Positions 1 to 8,852 of a stretch of DNA of 64,000 bases are shown in pieces. How positions within the stretch are numbered: position 1 is the first letter of the stretch; every line of letters begins with the position of its first letter. The notes below the pieces were generated by a model. It was not told where the DNA came from. It saw nothing but the letters and a program-made list of their open reading frames with translations, and made no database searches. The DNA is from Thermobifida alba (GTDB lineage: Bacteria; Actinomycetota; Actinomycetes; Streptosporangiales; Streptosporangiaceae). The stretch lies in the NCBI RefSeq assembly GCF_023208015.1, contig NZ_CP051627.1, positions 62,001-126,000 of the forward strand, in the 5' to 3' direction. Made by a program: the position numbers and the translations under genes.

Positions 1-330
1 CGCACCGAGGGCCAGCGAGAGCACCGTCCACAGCACGGGGCCGCCCCCCACCGCGGGGACGGCACCGCCGCCATCCGCCCGCGCGGCGCGGCGGGCGCCA
101 GATCCACCAGCGGAGCCCGCAACACCCCGTGGAACAGCGCGAACACCACCAGCCCCACGCGGCCGGGTCTACCCCCACCGGACCCAGCGGGCCGTGGGCG
201 GCGGGCCCCAGCGGCAGCGACAGGTCGTAGGGCAGACCGGGGACGAGGACGCCGATGACCAGGGCGGAGGGCACCAGCCGCCCCCGGTCAGCGGGATCGC
301 CGCGGCGGCGTGACTGACGGTGAAAGGCAT
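1..330 (-). pseudogene. DUF4184 family membrane protein, 5' part, frame-broken
   Basis: Read leftwards from an ATG at 330, the protein opens [14 protein letters not shown] and should continue with a stretch containing RLVPSALVIGVLVP and LPYDLSLPLG. This is the typical start of DUF4184 membrane proteins (PFTLSHPAAVLPL ... ALVAGSMAPDLPYF). The frame breaks three times: near 272, near 176 and near 46. Each break falls at a run of five or six G on the minus strand, and inserting one G at each restores a single frame that ends with a predicted membrane segment, VLWTVLSLALGA, at the window edge. The gene runs off the left end. It is either a decaying gene or an intact one with under-called homopolymers; the shared direction and context of the breaks favour sequencing error. 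The function of the family is unknown. Confidence 0.7.
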
Positions 331-380
331 GCCGGAATGATCCCGGACCGAGACCGGGGCGAACGAAGCGGGCGCTGCGC

Positions 381-386
381 CACAAT
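381..386 (+). promoter_or_regulatory. candidate -10 box of dxr (leaderless start)
   Basis: CACAAT lies six bases before the GTG start of dxr. No purine-rich ribosome binding site fits in the gap, so transcription may begin at or next to the start codon. No convincing -35 is visible. Confidence 0.4.
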
Positions 387-392
387 GGGGAC

Positions 393-1667
393 GTGACCAC
401 TGCTGCTCAGCCCCACGAGGCGTCCGACCCGGCATCCGCACAGTCCGCCCAGGCCCCCCGCGAGGTGGTGATCCTCGGCTCCACCGGCTCGATCGGCACC
501 CAGGCCGTCGAGGTGGTCCGTCAGGCGCCGCACCGCTTCGACGTGGTGGGCCTCGCCGCCGGAGGCGGCCGCCTGGACCTGCTCGTCGACCAGGCCTGCG
601 AACTCGACGTCCAGGTGGTCGCGGTCGCCGACCCCGCGAAAGCCGCCGAACTGTGCGACCGGCTCACCGCGCGCGGCAGCGCCGCCAAGGTGCTGGCCGG
701 CCCCGAGGGGGTAGCCGAACTCGCCGCCTGGGAGTGCGACGTCGTCCTCAACGGCATCACCGGAGCCCTGGGCCTGGAGTCCACCCTCGCCGCGCTGCGC
801 GCCGGACGGCTGCTCGCGCTGGCCAACAAGGAGTCGCTGATCGTCGGCGGCCCCCTGGTCCGCGAGGCCGCCCGCCCCGGGCAGATCGTGCCGGTGGACT
901 CCGAGCACTACGCGCTCGCCCAGTGCTTCCCCCGCCTGCCCGCCGACCAGCTCACCAGCCTGGCGCAGGGCAACGTCGAGGCCCGCCGCGACCAGGTGCG
1001 CCGCCTCGTCGTCACCGCCAGCGGAGGCCCGTTCCGCGGCCGTTCCGCCGCCGACCTCGCCGACGTCACTCCCGAACAGGCGCTCGCCCACCCCACCTGG
1101 AGCATGGGGCCGGTCGTCACCGTCAACTCCGCGACCCTGGTCAACAAGGGCCTGGAGGTCATCGAGGCGCACCTGCTCTTCGACATCCCCTTCGACCGGA
1201 TCGAGGTCGTCGTCCACCCGCAGTCGGTCGTCCACTCGATGGTGGAGTACGTGGACGGCTCCACCATCGCCCAGGCGAGCCCGCCCAGCATGCGCATCCC
1301 CATCGCCTACGGCATCGCCTGGCCGGACCGGGTCGCCGGCGCCGCGCCCGCGATCGACTGGACCAGGGCGCACCAGTGGACCTTCGAGCCGCTGGACCAC
1401 GAGGCGTTCCCCGCGGTGCGGCTGGCCTGCGAGGTCGGCACGGCGGGCGGGACTGCCCCGGCCGTGTACAACGCGGCCAACGAGGAGGCCGTCGCCGCGT
1501 TCCTCGCCGGACGCCTGGCATTTCCGGCGATCCTGGACACCGTGGCGCGGGTAGTCTCGGAGCACCGGGAAGAGGTCCAGGGGGGCACGCCGCGGCTCGA
1601 AGACGTCTACGAGGCCGACGGGTGGGCCCGCAAGCGGGCCGGAGAACTCATCTCCCGACAGGGGTGA
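393..1667 (+). CDS. dxr: 1-deoxy-D-xylulose-5-phosphate reductoisomerase
   Basis: Converts 1-deoxy-D-xylulose 5-phosphate to 2-C-methyl-D-erythritol 4-phosphate with NADPH, the committed step of the MEP isoprenoid pathway, in the cytoplasm. The 424-residue product has the N-terminal dinucleotide-binding motif GSTGSIGTQ, the NKESL motif, the metal-binding PVDSEH region, ASGGPFRG and HPTWSMG active-site loops, and [10 protein letters not shown]. Length fits the family with a short extra N-terminus (about 25 residues before the Rossmann strand). Start is GTG at 393. rseP follows 10 bases after the stop and ispG is the next gene but one, an order common in actinobacteria, so the three probably form a transcription unit for isoprenoid precursors and membrane proteolysis. 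Confidence 0.97.
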   Translation: MTTAAQPHEASDPASAQSAQAPREVVILGSTGSIGTQAVEVVRQAPHRFDVVGLAAGGGRLDLLVDQACELDVQVVAVADPAKAAELCDRLTARGSAAKVLAGPEGVAELAAWECDVVLNGITGALGLESTLAALRAGRLLALANKESLIVGGPLVREAARPGQIVPVDSEHYALAQCFPRLPADQLTSLAQGNVEARRDQVRRLVVTASGGPFRGRSAADLADVTPEQALAHPTWSMGPVVTVNSATLVNKGLEVIEAHLLFDIPFDRIEVVVHPQSVVHSMVEYVDGSTIAQASPPSMRIPIAYGIAWPDRVAGAAPAIDWTRAHQWTFEPLDHEAFPAVRLACEVGTAGGTAPAVYNAANEEAVAAFLAGRLAFPAILDTVARVVSEHREEVQGGTPRLEDVYEADGWARKRAGELISRQG

Positions 1668-1677
1668 GGAGACGGAC

Positions 1678-3033
1678 ATGGTGGCGTTGCTGACCGTGCT
1701 GGGGATCATCATCATGGTCCTGGGCCTGCTGTTCTCGATCGCCTGGCACGAGCTGGGGCACATGGTGCCGGCGAAGCTGTTCGGCATCCGCTGCACCCAG
1801 TACATGGTGGGCTTCGGCAAGACGCTGTGGTCCTTCAAGCGCGGTGACACCGAGTACGGGCTCAAGGCGGTCCCGCTGGGCGGGTACGTGCGCATGGTCG
1901 GGATGATCCCGCCCGCCAAGCCCCGCCCCGACACCGGCAAGCCCATGTCGCGGTGGCGCGCGATGATCGAGGACGCCCGCGAGGCGTCCTTCGTGGAGCT
2001 GGAGCCCGGCGACGAGGACCGGCAGTTCTACCAGCGCCCGCCGTGGAAGCGGCTCATCGTCATGGCCGGCGGACCGTTCATGAACCTGGTCCTGGCGGTC
2101 GCGCTGTTCGCCCTGCTGCTCATGGGCATCGGCGTCTACCAGCCCACCACCGTCGTCGGCGCGGTGCACGAGTGCGTGGTGCCCGCCACCGCCGCGACCG
2201 CCGACTGCCCCTCCGACGCCGACCCCTCCCCCGCCTCCCGGGCCGGGCTGCGCGCCGGGGACGAGATCGTCGCGGTCAACGATCGGCCCACCCCCGACTG
2301 GGAGGCCGTGCAGGCCGCCATCCGCGCCCACGTCGGCCCCGGCACCATCCAGGTGCTCCGGGACGGCGAGGAGCTGACCCTGCACGCCGACTTCATCGAG
2401 AACCAGGTGGTCAAGCGGGACGCGGACGGCAACCCCGTGGTCCGCACCGACGCCGCCGGGGAGCCGGTCCTCGACGAGGAGGGACGGCAGGTCCCCGAGA
2501 CGGTCACCGCGGGCTTCCTCGGGTTCGTGCCGCAGGAGCAGCGCCAGACGCTCAGCGCCGCCGAGACCGCCGTCTTCTTCGGCGACACCCTGGTCTCCGT
2601 CGGCGAGGCCATCGTCACCCTCCCAGCGAAGATCCCCGACGTGTTCGCGGCGGCCTTCCTCGGCGCCGACCGCGCCCCCGACTCGCCCGTCGGCGTCGTG
2701 GGGGCCTCCCGGATCAGCGGTGAGATCCTCGCCATGCCCGCGCCGGTCCTGGACCGCGTCGCGATGATGATCAACCTGCTGGCCGGGATCAACCTGTTCC
2801 TGTTCGCCTTCAACATGCTGCCGATCCTGCCGCTGGACGGCGGGCACATCGTCGGCGCGCTGTGGGAGGCGGTCCGCCGGAACACCGCCAGACTCTTCCG
2901 GCGCCCCGACCCGGGCCCCTTCGACGTGGCCCAGCTCATGCCGGTGGCCTACGTCATGGTCGCCTGCTTCCTGGGCTTCAGCCTGATGCTGCTGGTCGCC
3001 GACATCGTCAACCCGGTCCGCCTGATCTACTGA
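1678..3033 (+). CDS. rseP: Site-2 (M50) zinc metalloprotease, RseP/Rip1-like
   Basis: Intramembrane protease that cuts membrane-bound substrates such as anti-sigma factors. The zinc-binding motif HELGH is at residues 24-28 inside the first membrane helix, and the third metal ligand is in LPLDGGH (Asp near 387) in a C-terminal helix. A PDZ-like domain lies between (residues about 160-240, after the second hydrophobic segment VLAVALFALLLMGIGV) and carries an acidic insertion. The length of 451 residues is normal. ATG at 1678 follows GAGGAG at good spacing. It lies directly after dxr. Substrates cannot be told from the sequence; Rip1 orthologues in mycobacteria act on anti-sigma factors. Confidence 0.93.
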   Translation: MVALLTVLGIIIMVLGLLFSIAWHELGHMVPAKLFGIRCTQYMVGFGKTLWSFKRGDTEYGLKAVPLGGYVRMVGMIPPAKPRPDTGKPMSRWRAMIEDAREASFVELEPGDEDRQFYQRPPWKRLIVMAGGPFMNLVLAVALFALLLMGIGVYQPTTVVGAVHECVVPATAATADCPSDADPSPASRAGLRAGDEIVAVNDRPTPDWEAVQAAIRAHVGPGTIQVLRDGEELTLHADFIENQVVKRDADGNPVVRTDAAGEPVLDEEGRQVPETVTAGFLGFVPQEQRQTLSAAETAVFFGDTLVSVGEAIVTLPAKIPDVFAAAFLGADRAPDSPVGVVGASRISGEILAMPAPVLDRVAMMINLLAGINLFLFAFNMLPILPLDGGHIVGALWEAVRRNTARLFRRPDPGPFDVAQLMPVAYVMVACFLGFSLMLLVADIVNPVRLIY

Positions 3034-3075
3034 CCCCGCCGCGGCCGGTGACCCGGCGGCGTCCGGGGAGTGAAC

Positions 3076-3109
3076 GCGCGCGGACGACTCGGAGAAGTCG
3101 TCCGCGCGC
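3076..3109 (+). terminator. hairpin terminator after rseP
   Basis: Perfect 14-bp inverted repeat (arms GCGCGCGGACGACT and complement, 6-nt loop) 42 bases after the rseP stop. It has no U-tract, as is usual for high-GC actinobacteria. Confidence 0.7.
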
Positions 3110-3290
3110 CGCCGTTCGGCGGTGTCAGGAGCCGGTGTCCGATCCGGGTAGCCTTGTGCACACGAACCAACGGCGAGGTCCACATCCCCCGTTCCACGTC
3201 GCGACGCCCGTCTGCGCCGCGGCGACTCCCCGGTACCAGTAAGTCGAGCGATGCCGTCGGCCACCCCGGCGGCCAGCGAGGTGAAATCGC

Positions 3291-4448
3291 GTGTCCGTCG
3301 ATCTCGGAATGCCCGTTGCTCCTCCGCAGCCGCTGGCGCCGCGTCGCAAGTCGCGGCAGATCATGGTGGGTGACGTTCCGGTGGGAGGCGACGCTCCGAT
3401 CTCGGTGCAGTCGATGACCACCACGGTGACCGCCGACATCAACGCCACGCTGCAGCAGATCGCGGAGCTGACCGCCGCGGGCTGCCAGATCGTGCGGGTG
3501 GCGGTGCCCAGCGCCGACGACGCCGAGGCGCTGCCGATCATCGCGCGCAAGTCGCAGATCCCGGTGATCGCCGACATCCACTTCCAGCCCAAGTACGTGT
3601 TCGCCGCGATCGAGGCGGGCTGTGCGGCGGTGCGGGTCAACCCGGGCAACATCAAGAAGTTCGACGACCGGGTCGGGGAGATCGCCAAGGCCGCGTCCGA
3701 GGCCGGGGTGCCGATCCGCATCGGCGTCAACGCCGGCTCGCTGGACAGGCGGCTGCTGGCCAAGTACGGCAAGGCCACGCCCGAGGCGCTGGTGGAGTCG
3801 GCGCTGTGGGAGTGCTCCCTGTTCGAGGAGCACGGTTTCCGCGACATCAAGATCTCGGTCAAGCACAACGACCCCGTGGTCATGATCCAGGCCTACCGGC
3901 TGCTGGCCGAGCGCTGCGACTATCCGCTGCACCTGGGGGTGACCGAGGCGGGCCCGGCCTTCCAGGGCACCATCAAGTCCGCGGTCGCGTTCGGCGCGCT
4001 GCTGGCCGAGGGAATCGGCGACACCATCCGCGTGTCGCTGTCGGCGCCGCCCGCCGAGGAGGTCAAGGTCGGCGCGCAGATCCTGGAGTCGCTGGGGCTG
4101 CGCCAGCGCGGCCTGGAGATCGTCTCCTGCCCCAGCTGCGGGCGCGCCCAGGTGGACGTCTACACGCTCGCCGACCGGGTCACCGCGGGACTCCAGGGGC
4201 TGGACGTGCCGCTGCGGGTGGCCGTCATGGGCTGCGTGGTCAACGGTCCCGGTGAGGCCCGCGAGGCCGACCTGGGCGTGGCCTCCGGCAACGGCAAGGG
4301 GCAGATCTTCGTCAAGGGCGAGGTCATCAAGACCGTGCCGGAGTCGCAGATCGTGGAGACCCTGATCGAGGAGGCCCTGCGCATCGCCGAGGAGATGCGC
4401 GCCGAGGGCGTGGCCTCCGGCGAACCCAGCGTCGACGTGGCGGGCTGA
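3291..4448 (+). CDS. ispG: 4-hydroxy-3-methylbut-2-enyl diphosphate synthase
   Basis: Reduces 2-C-methyl-D-erythritol 2,4-cyclodiphosphate to HMBPP with a [4Fe-4S] cluster, the penultimate MEP-pathway step. The 385-residue protein has the N-terminal TIM-barrel ([26 protein letters not shown]) and the C-terminal cluster-binding part with CPSCGR and [11 protein letters not shown], which supply the three cysteine ligands, plus the catalytic Glu in the latter motif. GTG at 3291 is preceded by GAGGTGA. It lies 257 bases downstream of rseP and after a hairpin, so it likely has its own promoter; a TAGCCT box at 3149-3154 is a weak candidate. Confidence 0.97.
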   Translation: MSVDLGMPVAPPQPLAPRRKSRQIMVGDVPVGGDAPISVQSMTTTVTADINATLQQIAELTAAGCQIVRVAVPSADDAEALPIIARKSQIPVIADIHFQPKYVFAAIEAGCAAVRVNPGNIKKFDDRVGEIAKAASEAGVPIRIGVNAGSLDRRLLAKYGKATPEALVESALWECSLFEEHGFRDIKISVKHNDPVVMIQAYRLLAERCDYPLHLGVTEAGPAFQGTIKSAVAFGALLAEGIGDTIRVSLSAPPAEEVKVGAQILESLGLRQRGLEIVSCPSCGRAQVDVYTLADRVTAGLQGLDVPLRVAVMGCVVNGPGEAREADLGVASGNGKGQIFVKGEVIKTVPESQIVETLIEEALRIAEEMRAEGVASGEPSVDVAG

Positions 4449-4475
4449 CCCCCGCCGACCCCGCACCGGACCTTC

Positions 4476-4522
4476 GGGCCGTCGTGCGCCGCGGCGTCCC
4501 CGCCGCCGGCGCACGACGGCCC
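4476..4522 (+). terminator. hairpin terminator after ispG
   Basis: Perfect 16-bp inverted repeat (4476-4491 with 4507-4522, arm GGGCCGTCGTGCGCCG), 15-nt loop, 27 bases after the ispG stop. Confidence 0.8.
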
Positions 4523-4638
4523 CTCCCGTCCGCGGCCCGGCCGCCGCGCAGCGGAGGGCGAGTGTCGTATCCCGGCTCCGCGGCCCCGCCTCGGCAGAAT
4601 TCCCCTCAACAGCTGTCACGGGGGAGAGGCGGAAGCGG

Positions 4639-6168
4639 ATGCGGCACGCGGCGGCCAGGTCGGTGGGGGCGATCGCGGCGACGGGGGTGCTGACGGTCTT
4701 CGGGGCCGTCGTCCCGGCCGAGGCGGACGGGACGACGGGGTGGACGGAGTGCGCGGACCTGGAACCCGCGGCACAGCTCCGGGTGGAGTGCGCCGAACTG
4801 CGGGTGCCCATGAGCCGCGAGGGCGGCCCGAGATCGGGGGGAACCGTGGTCCTCGCGCTGTCGCGGGTGCCCGCGAGCGGGGAGCGGCAGGGCACACTGC
4901 TGGTCAACCCGGGAGGCCCCGGCAGCCCCGGACGCGACTGGGCGGTCCGCATCGCCGAGCGGCTGCCCGCGGACCTGCGCGCCTCCTACGACGTGGTGGG
5001 GTTCGACCCGCGCGGCACGGGCGCGTCCACCCCCACCGTCACCTGCGACCCCGGCTACTTCGACCCGGTGCGCCCCGACACGGTCCCCGCCGACGAGGAG
5101 GCGGAGCAGGCGCTGTGGGACCGGGCCGCCGCCTACGCCGAGGCGTGCGCGGAGCACACCGGGGACCTGCTGAACCACATGACCACCGTGGACATCGCCG
5201 CCGACGTGGAGTCCATCCGGCGCGCCCTGGGGGTCGAGCGGATCGACTACCTCGGCTACTCCTACGGCACCTACCTGGGGGCCGTCTACGCCACCCGGTA
5301 CCCCGACCGGGTGCGCCGCCTCGTGCTGGACAGCGCCGTCAACCCCGACCTGCCCTGGTACCAGGGGAACCTGGCGCAGAGCCGCTCCCTGGACGCCGCG
5401 GCGCGCAACTTCTTCGCCTGGACCGCCCGCCACCACGGCGTCTACGGTCTGGGCACCACCGGGGAGCAGGTCGCGGAGCACTACTACGCCCTCCGGGACG
5501 CGCTGGCCGAACAGCCGGCGGCCGGCACGGTCGGCCCCACCGAACTGGAGAGCGTCGTCCTCTTCGCCGCCTACACCAGCGCCGCCTGGCCGCCGCTGGC
5601 CCGGGCGCTGTCCGACCGCGTCGTGCACGGCGAGGACGCCGCGCTGCTCGCCGTGCACGAGCGGCTCGGGGAGGACGCCGACAGCGACCAGGGGTTCGGC
5701 GCCTACCTGGCCACCGAGTGCACCGACTCGCCGTGGCCCGCCGACCGGGGGACCTGGCGCGAGGACGCGGCCAAGCTCCACGTCGAGGCGCCCTTCGTCG
5801 CCTGGAACAACACCTGGTACAACGCCCCGTGCCGCTTCTGGCCCGCCCCGGCCCGCTCCTGGACCGAGGTGGACGGCACGGCGGTGGGCGGCGCCCTGCT
5901 CCTCCACGCCACCCAGGACGGGCCGACACCGCTGGCCGGGGCCCACGCGATGCGCGCCCGCTTCCCAAAGGGCCGGCTCGTCGTCGAGGACGGCGGCGTG
6001 GACCACGGGGTCTCGCTCAACGGCAACCCGTGCGTGGACCGCGTCCTCGTCGCCTACCTGCGGGACGGCACCCTGCCCGCGGCCGGCCGCGGCGCCGACG
6101 GCGCGGACCTGACCTGTGCGGCGCGGCCCCAGCCCGACCCGCGCGGGGCCGCGGCCGGTGGGGTGTGA
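4639..6168 (+). CDS. secreted alpha/beta hydrolase, tripeptidyl-aminopeptidase (TAP) type
   Basis: Predicted exported serine hydrolase. Residues 1-30 form a signal peptide (two Arg, a hydrophobic core, cleavage near AEADG). The alpha/beta-hydrolase core carries NPGGPG as oxyanion region, FDPRGTG, and the nucleophile elbow GYSYGTYLG with Ser208. The C-terminal TAP-like domain supplies Asp427 (TQDGPTP) and His456 (GVDHGVSL), completing the triad. The length of 509 residues matches Streptomyces secreted tripeptidyl aminopeptidases (SlpD/SlpE/Tap), which trim N-terminal tripeptides from extracellular proteins. ATG 4639 follows GGGGAGAGG. It is flanked by hairpins and seems monocistronic. The actual substrate is inferred from the family. 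Confidence 0.88.
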   Translation: MRHAAARSVGAIAATGVLTVFGAVVPAEADGTTGWTECADLEPAAQLRVECAELRVPMSREGGPRSGGTVVLALSRVPASGERQGTLLVNPGGPGSPGRDWAVRIAERLPADLRASYDVVGFDPRGTGASTPTVTCDPGYFDPVRPDTVPADEEAEQALWDRAAAYAEACAEHTGDLLNHMTTVDIAADVESIRRALGVERIDYLGYSYGTYLGAVYATRYPDRVRRLVLDSAVNPDLPWYQGNLAQSRSLDAAARNFFAWTARHHGVYGLGTTGEQVAEHYYALRDALAEQPAAGTVGPTELESVVLFAAYTSAAWPPLARALSDRVVHGEDAALLAVHERLGEDADSDQGFGAYLATECTDSPWPADRGTWREDAAKLHVEAPFVAWNNTWYNAPCRFWPAPARSWTEVDGTAVGGALLLHATQDGPTPLAGAHAMRARFPKGRLVVEDGGVDHGVSLNGNPCVDRVLVAYLRDGTLPAAGRGADGADLTCAARPQPDPRGAAAGGV

Positions 6169-6310
6169 GGACGGTGGACGCCGGGCCGCAGCGGGCGGGA
6201 ACCGTGCCGAAAGGGGCGTGTGGCGCGTTTCCCCCGCCGGGGCTGCGGCTACGATTGCCCTAGAGCGGTGGCGCTCCCGCCCCTGGAAGCTCGCAGGTGA
6301 GGTGATACGG

Positions 6311-7153
6311 ATGCTGCGGACCTCGCCGATACGGGTGCTCGGGGAACGAGACCGCGCCGAGGTGTACGCGCTTCTCGACCGGGACCCGGTCGGCAACGTG
6401 TTCGTCGCCTCCCGGTTGCGCGCCGCGGGTCTGGATCCGGCGCGGCTCGGCGCAGAACTGTGGGGCTACGTCGAGCACGACGCCATCACCGCGCTGTGCT
6501 ACGCGGGGGCGAACCTGGTCCCGATCAACGCGGGCCCCGAGGCCGTCCGGCACTTCGCGAGCCGGGCCCGCTGGCAGGGACGGCGCTGCTCCTCCATCGT
6601 GGGGCCGATCCCGGCCGTGACCGACCTGTGGCGCCGTCTGGCCCCCTACTGGGGGCCCGCCCGGGCGATCCGGGCCAGGCAGCCGGTCATGGCCATCTCG
6701 CAGGAGCCCGAGGTGCCCGCCGACCCGCTGGTGCGCCGGGTACGGCCGGAGGAGCTGGGGATTCTGCTGCCCGCCAGCATCGCCATGTTCACCGAGGAGG
6801 TGGGGGTGCCGCCGGACGCGGGCGACGGCGGCGCGCTGTACCGGGCCCGGGTCGAGGAGCTGATCCGGATGGGCCGGGCGTTCGCCCGGATCGAGGACGG
6901 CCGGGTCGTGTTCAAGGCGGAGGTCGGTGCGGTCACCCCGCGGGCCTGCCAGGTGCAGGGGGTGTGGGTGCATCCGGAGCTGCGCGGCCGGGGCCACTCG
7001 GTGGCGGGCATGGCGGCCGTGGTGCGTTTCGCGCTCGCCGAGATCGCGCCCACGGTCACCCTCTACGTCAACGACTTCAACACGCCGGCGCGCGCCGCCT
7101 ACCGCAGGGTGGGCTTCCAGGAGATCGACGAGGTGATGTCGGTCCTGTTCTGA
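6311..7153 (+). CDS. GNAT acetyltransferase with N-terminal DUF4081 domain
   Basis: The 280-residue protein has two halves. The N-terminal half (from LGERDRAEVYALLDRDPVGN) matches DUF4081, and the C-terminal half is a GNAT fold with the acetyl-CoA loop motif VQGVWVHPELRGRGHS and a YVNDFNTPARAAYRRVGFQE end. Acceptor substrate unknown. ATG 6311 is chosen because GAGGTGA lies just upstream and the DUF4081 similarity starts there; the open frame extends further upstream without a good site. A TACGAT box at 6250-6255 could be its -10. This gene normally stands between ispG and proS in Streptomyces and relatives; here proS is 30 kb away. Confidence 0.9.
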   Translation: MLRTSPIRVLGERDRAEVYALLDRDPVGNVFVASRLRAAGLDPARLGAELWGYVEHDAITALCYAGANLVPINAGPEAVRHFASRARWQGRRCSSIVGPIPAVTDLWRRLAPYWGPARAIRARQPVMAISQEPEVPADPLVRRVRPEELGILLPASIAMFTEEVGVPPDAGDGGALYRARVEELIRMGRAFARIEDGRVVFKAEVGAVTPRACQVQGVWVHPELRGRGHSVAGMAAVVRFALAEIAPTVTLYVNDFNTPARAAYRRVGFQEIDEVMSVLF

Positions 7154-7171
7154 CGGGATCGGGCCCGGGGG

Positions 7172-7209
7172 CCGGGGCGGCGCGGCCCGTCCAGCGCACG
7201 CCGCCCCGG
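7172..7209. terminator. hairpin between converging genes
   Basis: Perfect 11-bp inverted repeat (CCGGGGCGGCG and complement) with a 16-nt loop between the GNAT gene and the minus-strand gene ending at 7297. It could serve both. Confidence 0.5.
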
Positions 7210-7296
7210 GTGTCCGCCCGCCGCCTGCCCGCGGGGACGGACGAGGAGAAGGCCGCCCTGCCCGGCCTCTCCCCGCTGTGCGTGGCGGACGCGCCC

Positions 7297-8052
7297 TCAG
7301 GGGTGTCCGCCCTCGGTGACGGTTCCGCCCGTGCCGTGGACGGTCACGGTCCCGTAGTTGTAGTGGACGTGGGCCTGGGGGCCGGTGTTGGTGATCTGCG
7401 ACGGCCACCAGCGCATCTGGTCCGGGGAGGACTCCGCGCGGGGCGCGGCGGCGCGGATGCGGGGACGGTCGGTCGGCACGTGCACCCAGGCGCGGGTGCC
7501 GAACCGCTTCTCCGGCTCGGTGATCTCGACGGGGGTGAACTCCCGGCGGTACAGGTCGTAGTCGCCCTGTTCGACCACGTCGGTGTAGATGGAGTCGGAG
7601 ACGACGAGGACGAAGTCGACCTCGGGGTTGTCGCGGAGCGCCTGCCGGGCCGCCGCCGAGTCGCGCAGCCGGCACACCGACACCACGGCGCCGCCCGTGT
7701 AGCCGTTGGCGCCCAGTGCGACGTTGCCCTGGTCGAACGCCACCCGCAGGCGCAGCCGGGCCTCCTCCTTGAGGGCGGCGTTGTGGTGGTAGAGCGCCAT
7801 GGCGAGTTCGTGGGTGAAGTAGGCGATCACCCGGGCCTCCTCGATGCCCGGCTGCAGCAGCGCGAGTTCTCCGTCGCCCTGGGGCTGCACGTCCCAGCAG
7901 GAGCGGTCCAGGTCGGCGGTGTCGCAGACCAGGTCCATGATCCGGGTGAGCCACTGCTGGACCTCGTGCTGTGCGCGCCGCGTCCGGTCGCTGTAGGCCT
8001 CAGCGTCCACGGCCAGGCACATGCGGCGGATGGCGGGGGTGGGGTAGTCCAT
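7297..8052 (-). CDS. degenerate class III nucleotidyl-cyclase-like protein, partner of Crp regulator
   Basis: A 251-residue protein. Residues 1-190 resemble a class III cyclase homology domain: CLAVDAEAYS matches the first metal-binding strand, QPQGDGELALL the second (GDG, but without the base-selecting Lys), and YTGGAVVSVCRLRDS the NxxxRL region, keeping Arg but not Asn. Catalysis is therefore doubtful and a sensing or effector role is possible. The last 30 residues are Gly/Thr/Val-rich with alternating polar and beta-branched residues (HYNYGTVTVHGTGGTV), following a disordered linker; this looks like a beta-solenoid or amyloid-type tail. It starts 92 bases downstream of the Crp-type gene on the same strand, so they are probably cotranscribed. 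Function not known. Confidence 0.75.
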   Translation of the reverse strand: MDYPTPAIRRMCLAVDAEAYSDRTRRAQHEVQQWLTRIMDLVCDTADLDRSCWDVQPQGDGELALLQPGIEEARVIAYFTHELAMALYHHNAALKEEARLRLRVAFDQGNVALGANGYTGGAVVSVCRLRDSAAARQALRDNPEVDFVLVVSDSIYTDVVEQGDYDLYRREFTPVEITEPEKRFGTRAWVHVPTDRPRIRAAAPRAESSPDQMRWWPSQITNTGPQAHVHYNYGTVTVHGTGGTVTEGGHP

Positions 8053-8144
8053 GAGGACGCCTTTCTAGCGGTGGGGGAGCGTCGTGAACTGCCGGGAGCG
8101 CCGCCTCCACGGTGGCGTGGATCGGCGGCGGGGATCCCGTACTG

Positions 8145-8852
8145 TTACGGGCTTGGCGGCAGTTCGGCGAATTCGCGCAGCAGGGCCTGGTCGTGCACCA
8201 CGTAACTGCGGTAGCCGACGGTGATCACCCCGTGCTTGCGCAGTTCGGCCAGGGCCTTGTGGACGGCGGGTTCGGAGGCGGCCACGATCGCGGCGAGCTC
8301 CGGCTGGGACAGCGGAATGCCGAGGGCGGTCCCGTCCGCCACGGGGCGGCCGTGGTCGGCGAGGATGCGCAGCAGGGCGCGGGCCAGGCGGACCGGCACC
8401 TCCTGGCTGCTGAAGTCGACGATCTTGTCGGTGGCCGAGCGGAGTTTGGCGGCGATGGAGCCGTTGACGATCCGGACGGCGCCGGGGTGGCGTTCCAGGA
8501 AGCCCTCGAACTGGGGGAAGGGCAGCACGCGGACGCCGATCGCGCCGATGGCCACGACCCGCGCCATGCGCGGGCTGGAGTCCATTCCGGCGAGTTCGCC
8601 GACCAGGTCGCCGCGGGAGCGGACCGCCAGCAGGACGGTGCGGCCGCTGTCCGACTCGCTCATCACCTTGACGTGTCCGGTGAGCAGGACGAACACGTGG
8701 GTGCTGCGCTCCCCCTGGCGGATCAGGACCTGTCCGGCGCCGAACTCCCGCCGTACGCCGAGGGAGAGCAGGTCGTCGCGCTGGGCGGGGGTGAGGCGGC
8801 CGAGGAGGCTCGTGGCGGGCCAGGGGGCGGGGGAGGTGTCGTCGAGCCGCAT
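8145..8852 (-). CDS. Crp/Fnr family transcriptional regulator
   Basis: A 235-residue regulator. Residues 15-130 form a cyclic-nucleotide-binding beta-roll with GDLVGELAGMD and RMARVVA in the phosphate-binding cassette; the Glu and Arg of CRP are kept, but the Ser after the Arg is Met, so cAMP binding is uncertain. Residues about 165-220 are a winged helix-turn-helix (LSQPELAAIVAASEPAVHKAL). ATG at 8852. A possible promoter lies upstream: TCGACA at 8948-8943 and TACATC at 8926-8921, with a 16-nt spacer on the minus strand. The cyclase-like gene follows. The pairing suggests a regulator whose ligand or partner is linked to that protein. Confidence 0.88.
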   Translation of the reverse strand: MRLDDTSPAPWPATSLLGRLTPAQRDDLLSLGVRREFGAGQVLIRQGERSTHVFVLLTGHVKVMSESDSGRTVLLAVRSRGDLVGELAGMDSSPRMARVVAIGAIGVRVLPFPQFEGFLERHPGAVRIVNGSIAAKLRSATDKIVDFSSQEVPVRLARALLRILADHGRPVADGTALGIPLSQPELAAIVAASEPAVHKALAELRKHGVITVGYRSYVVHDQALLREFAELPPSP

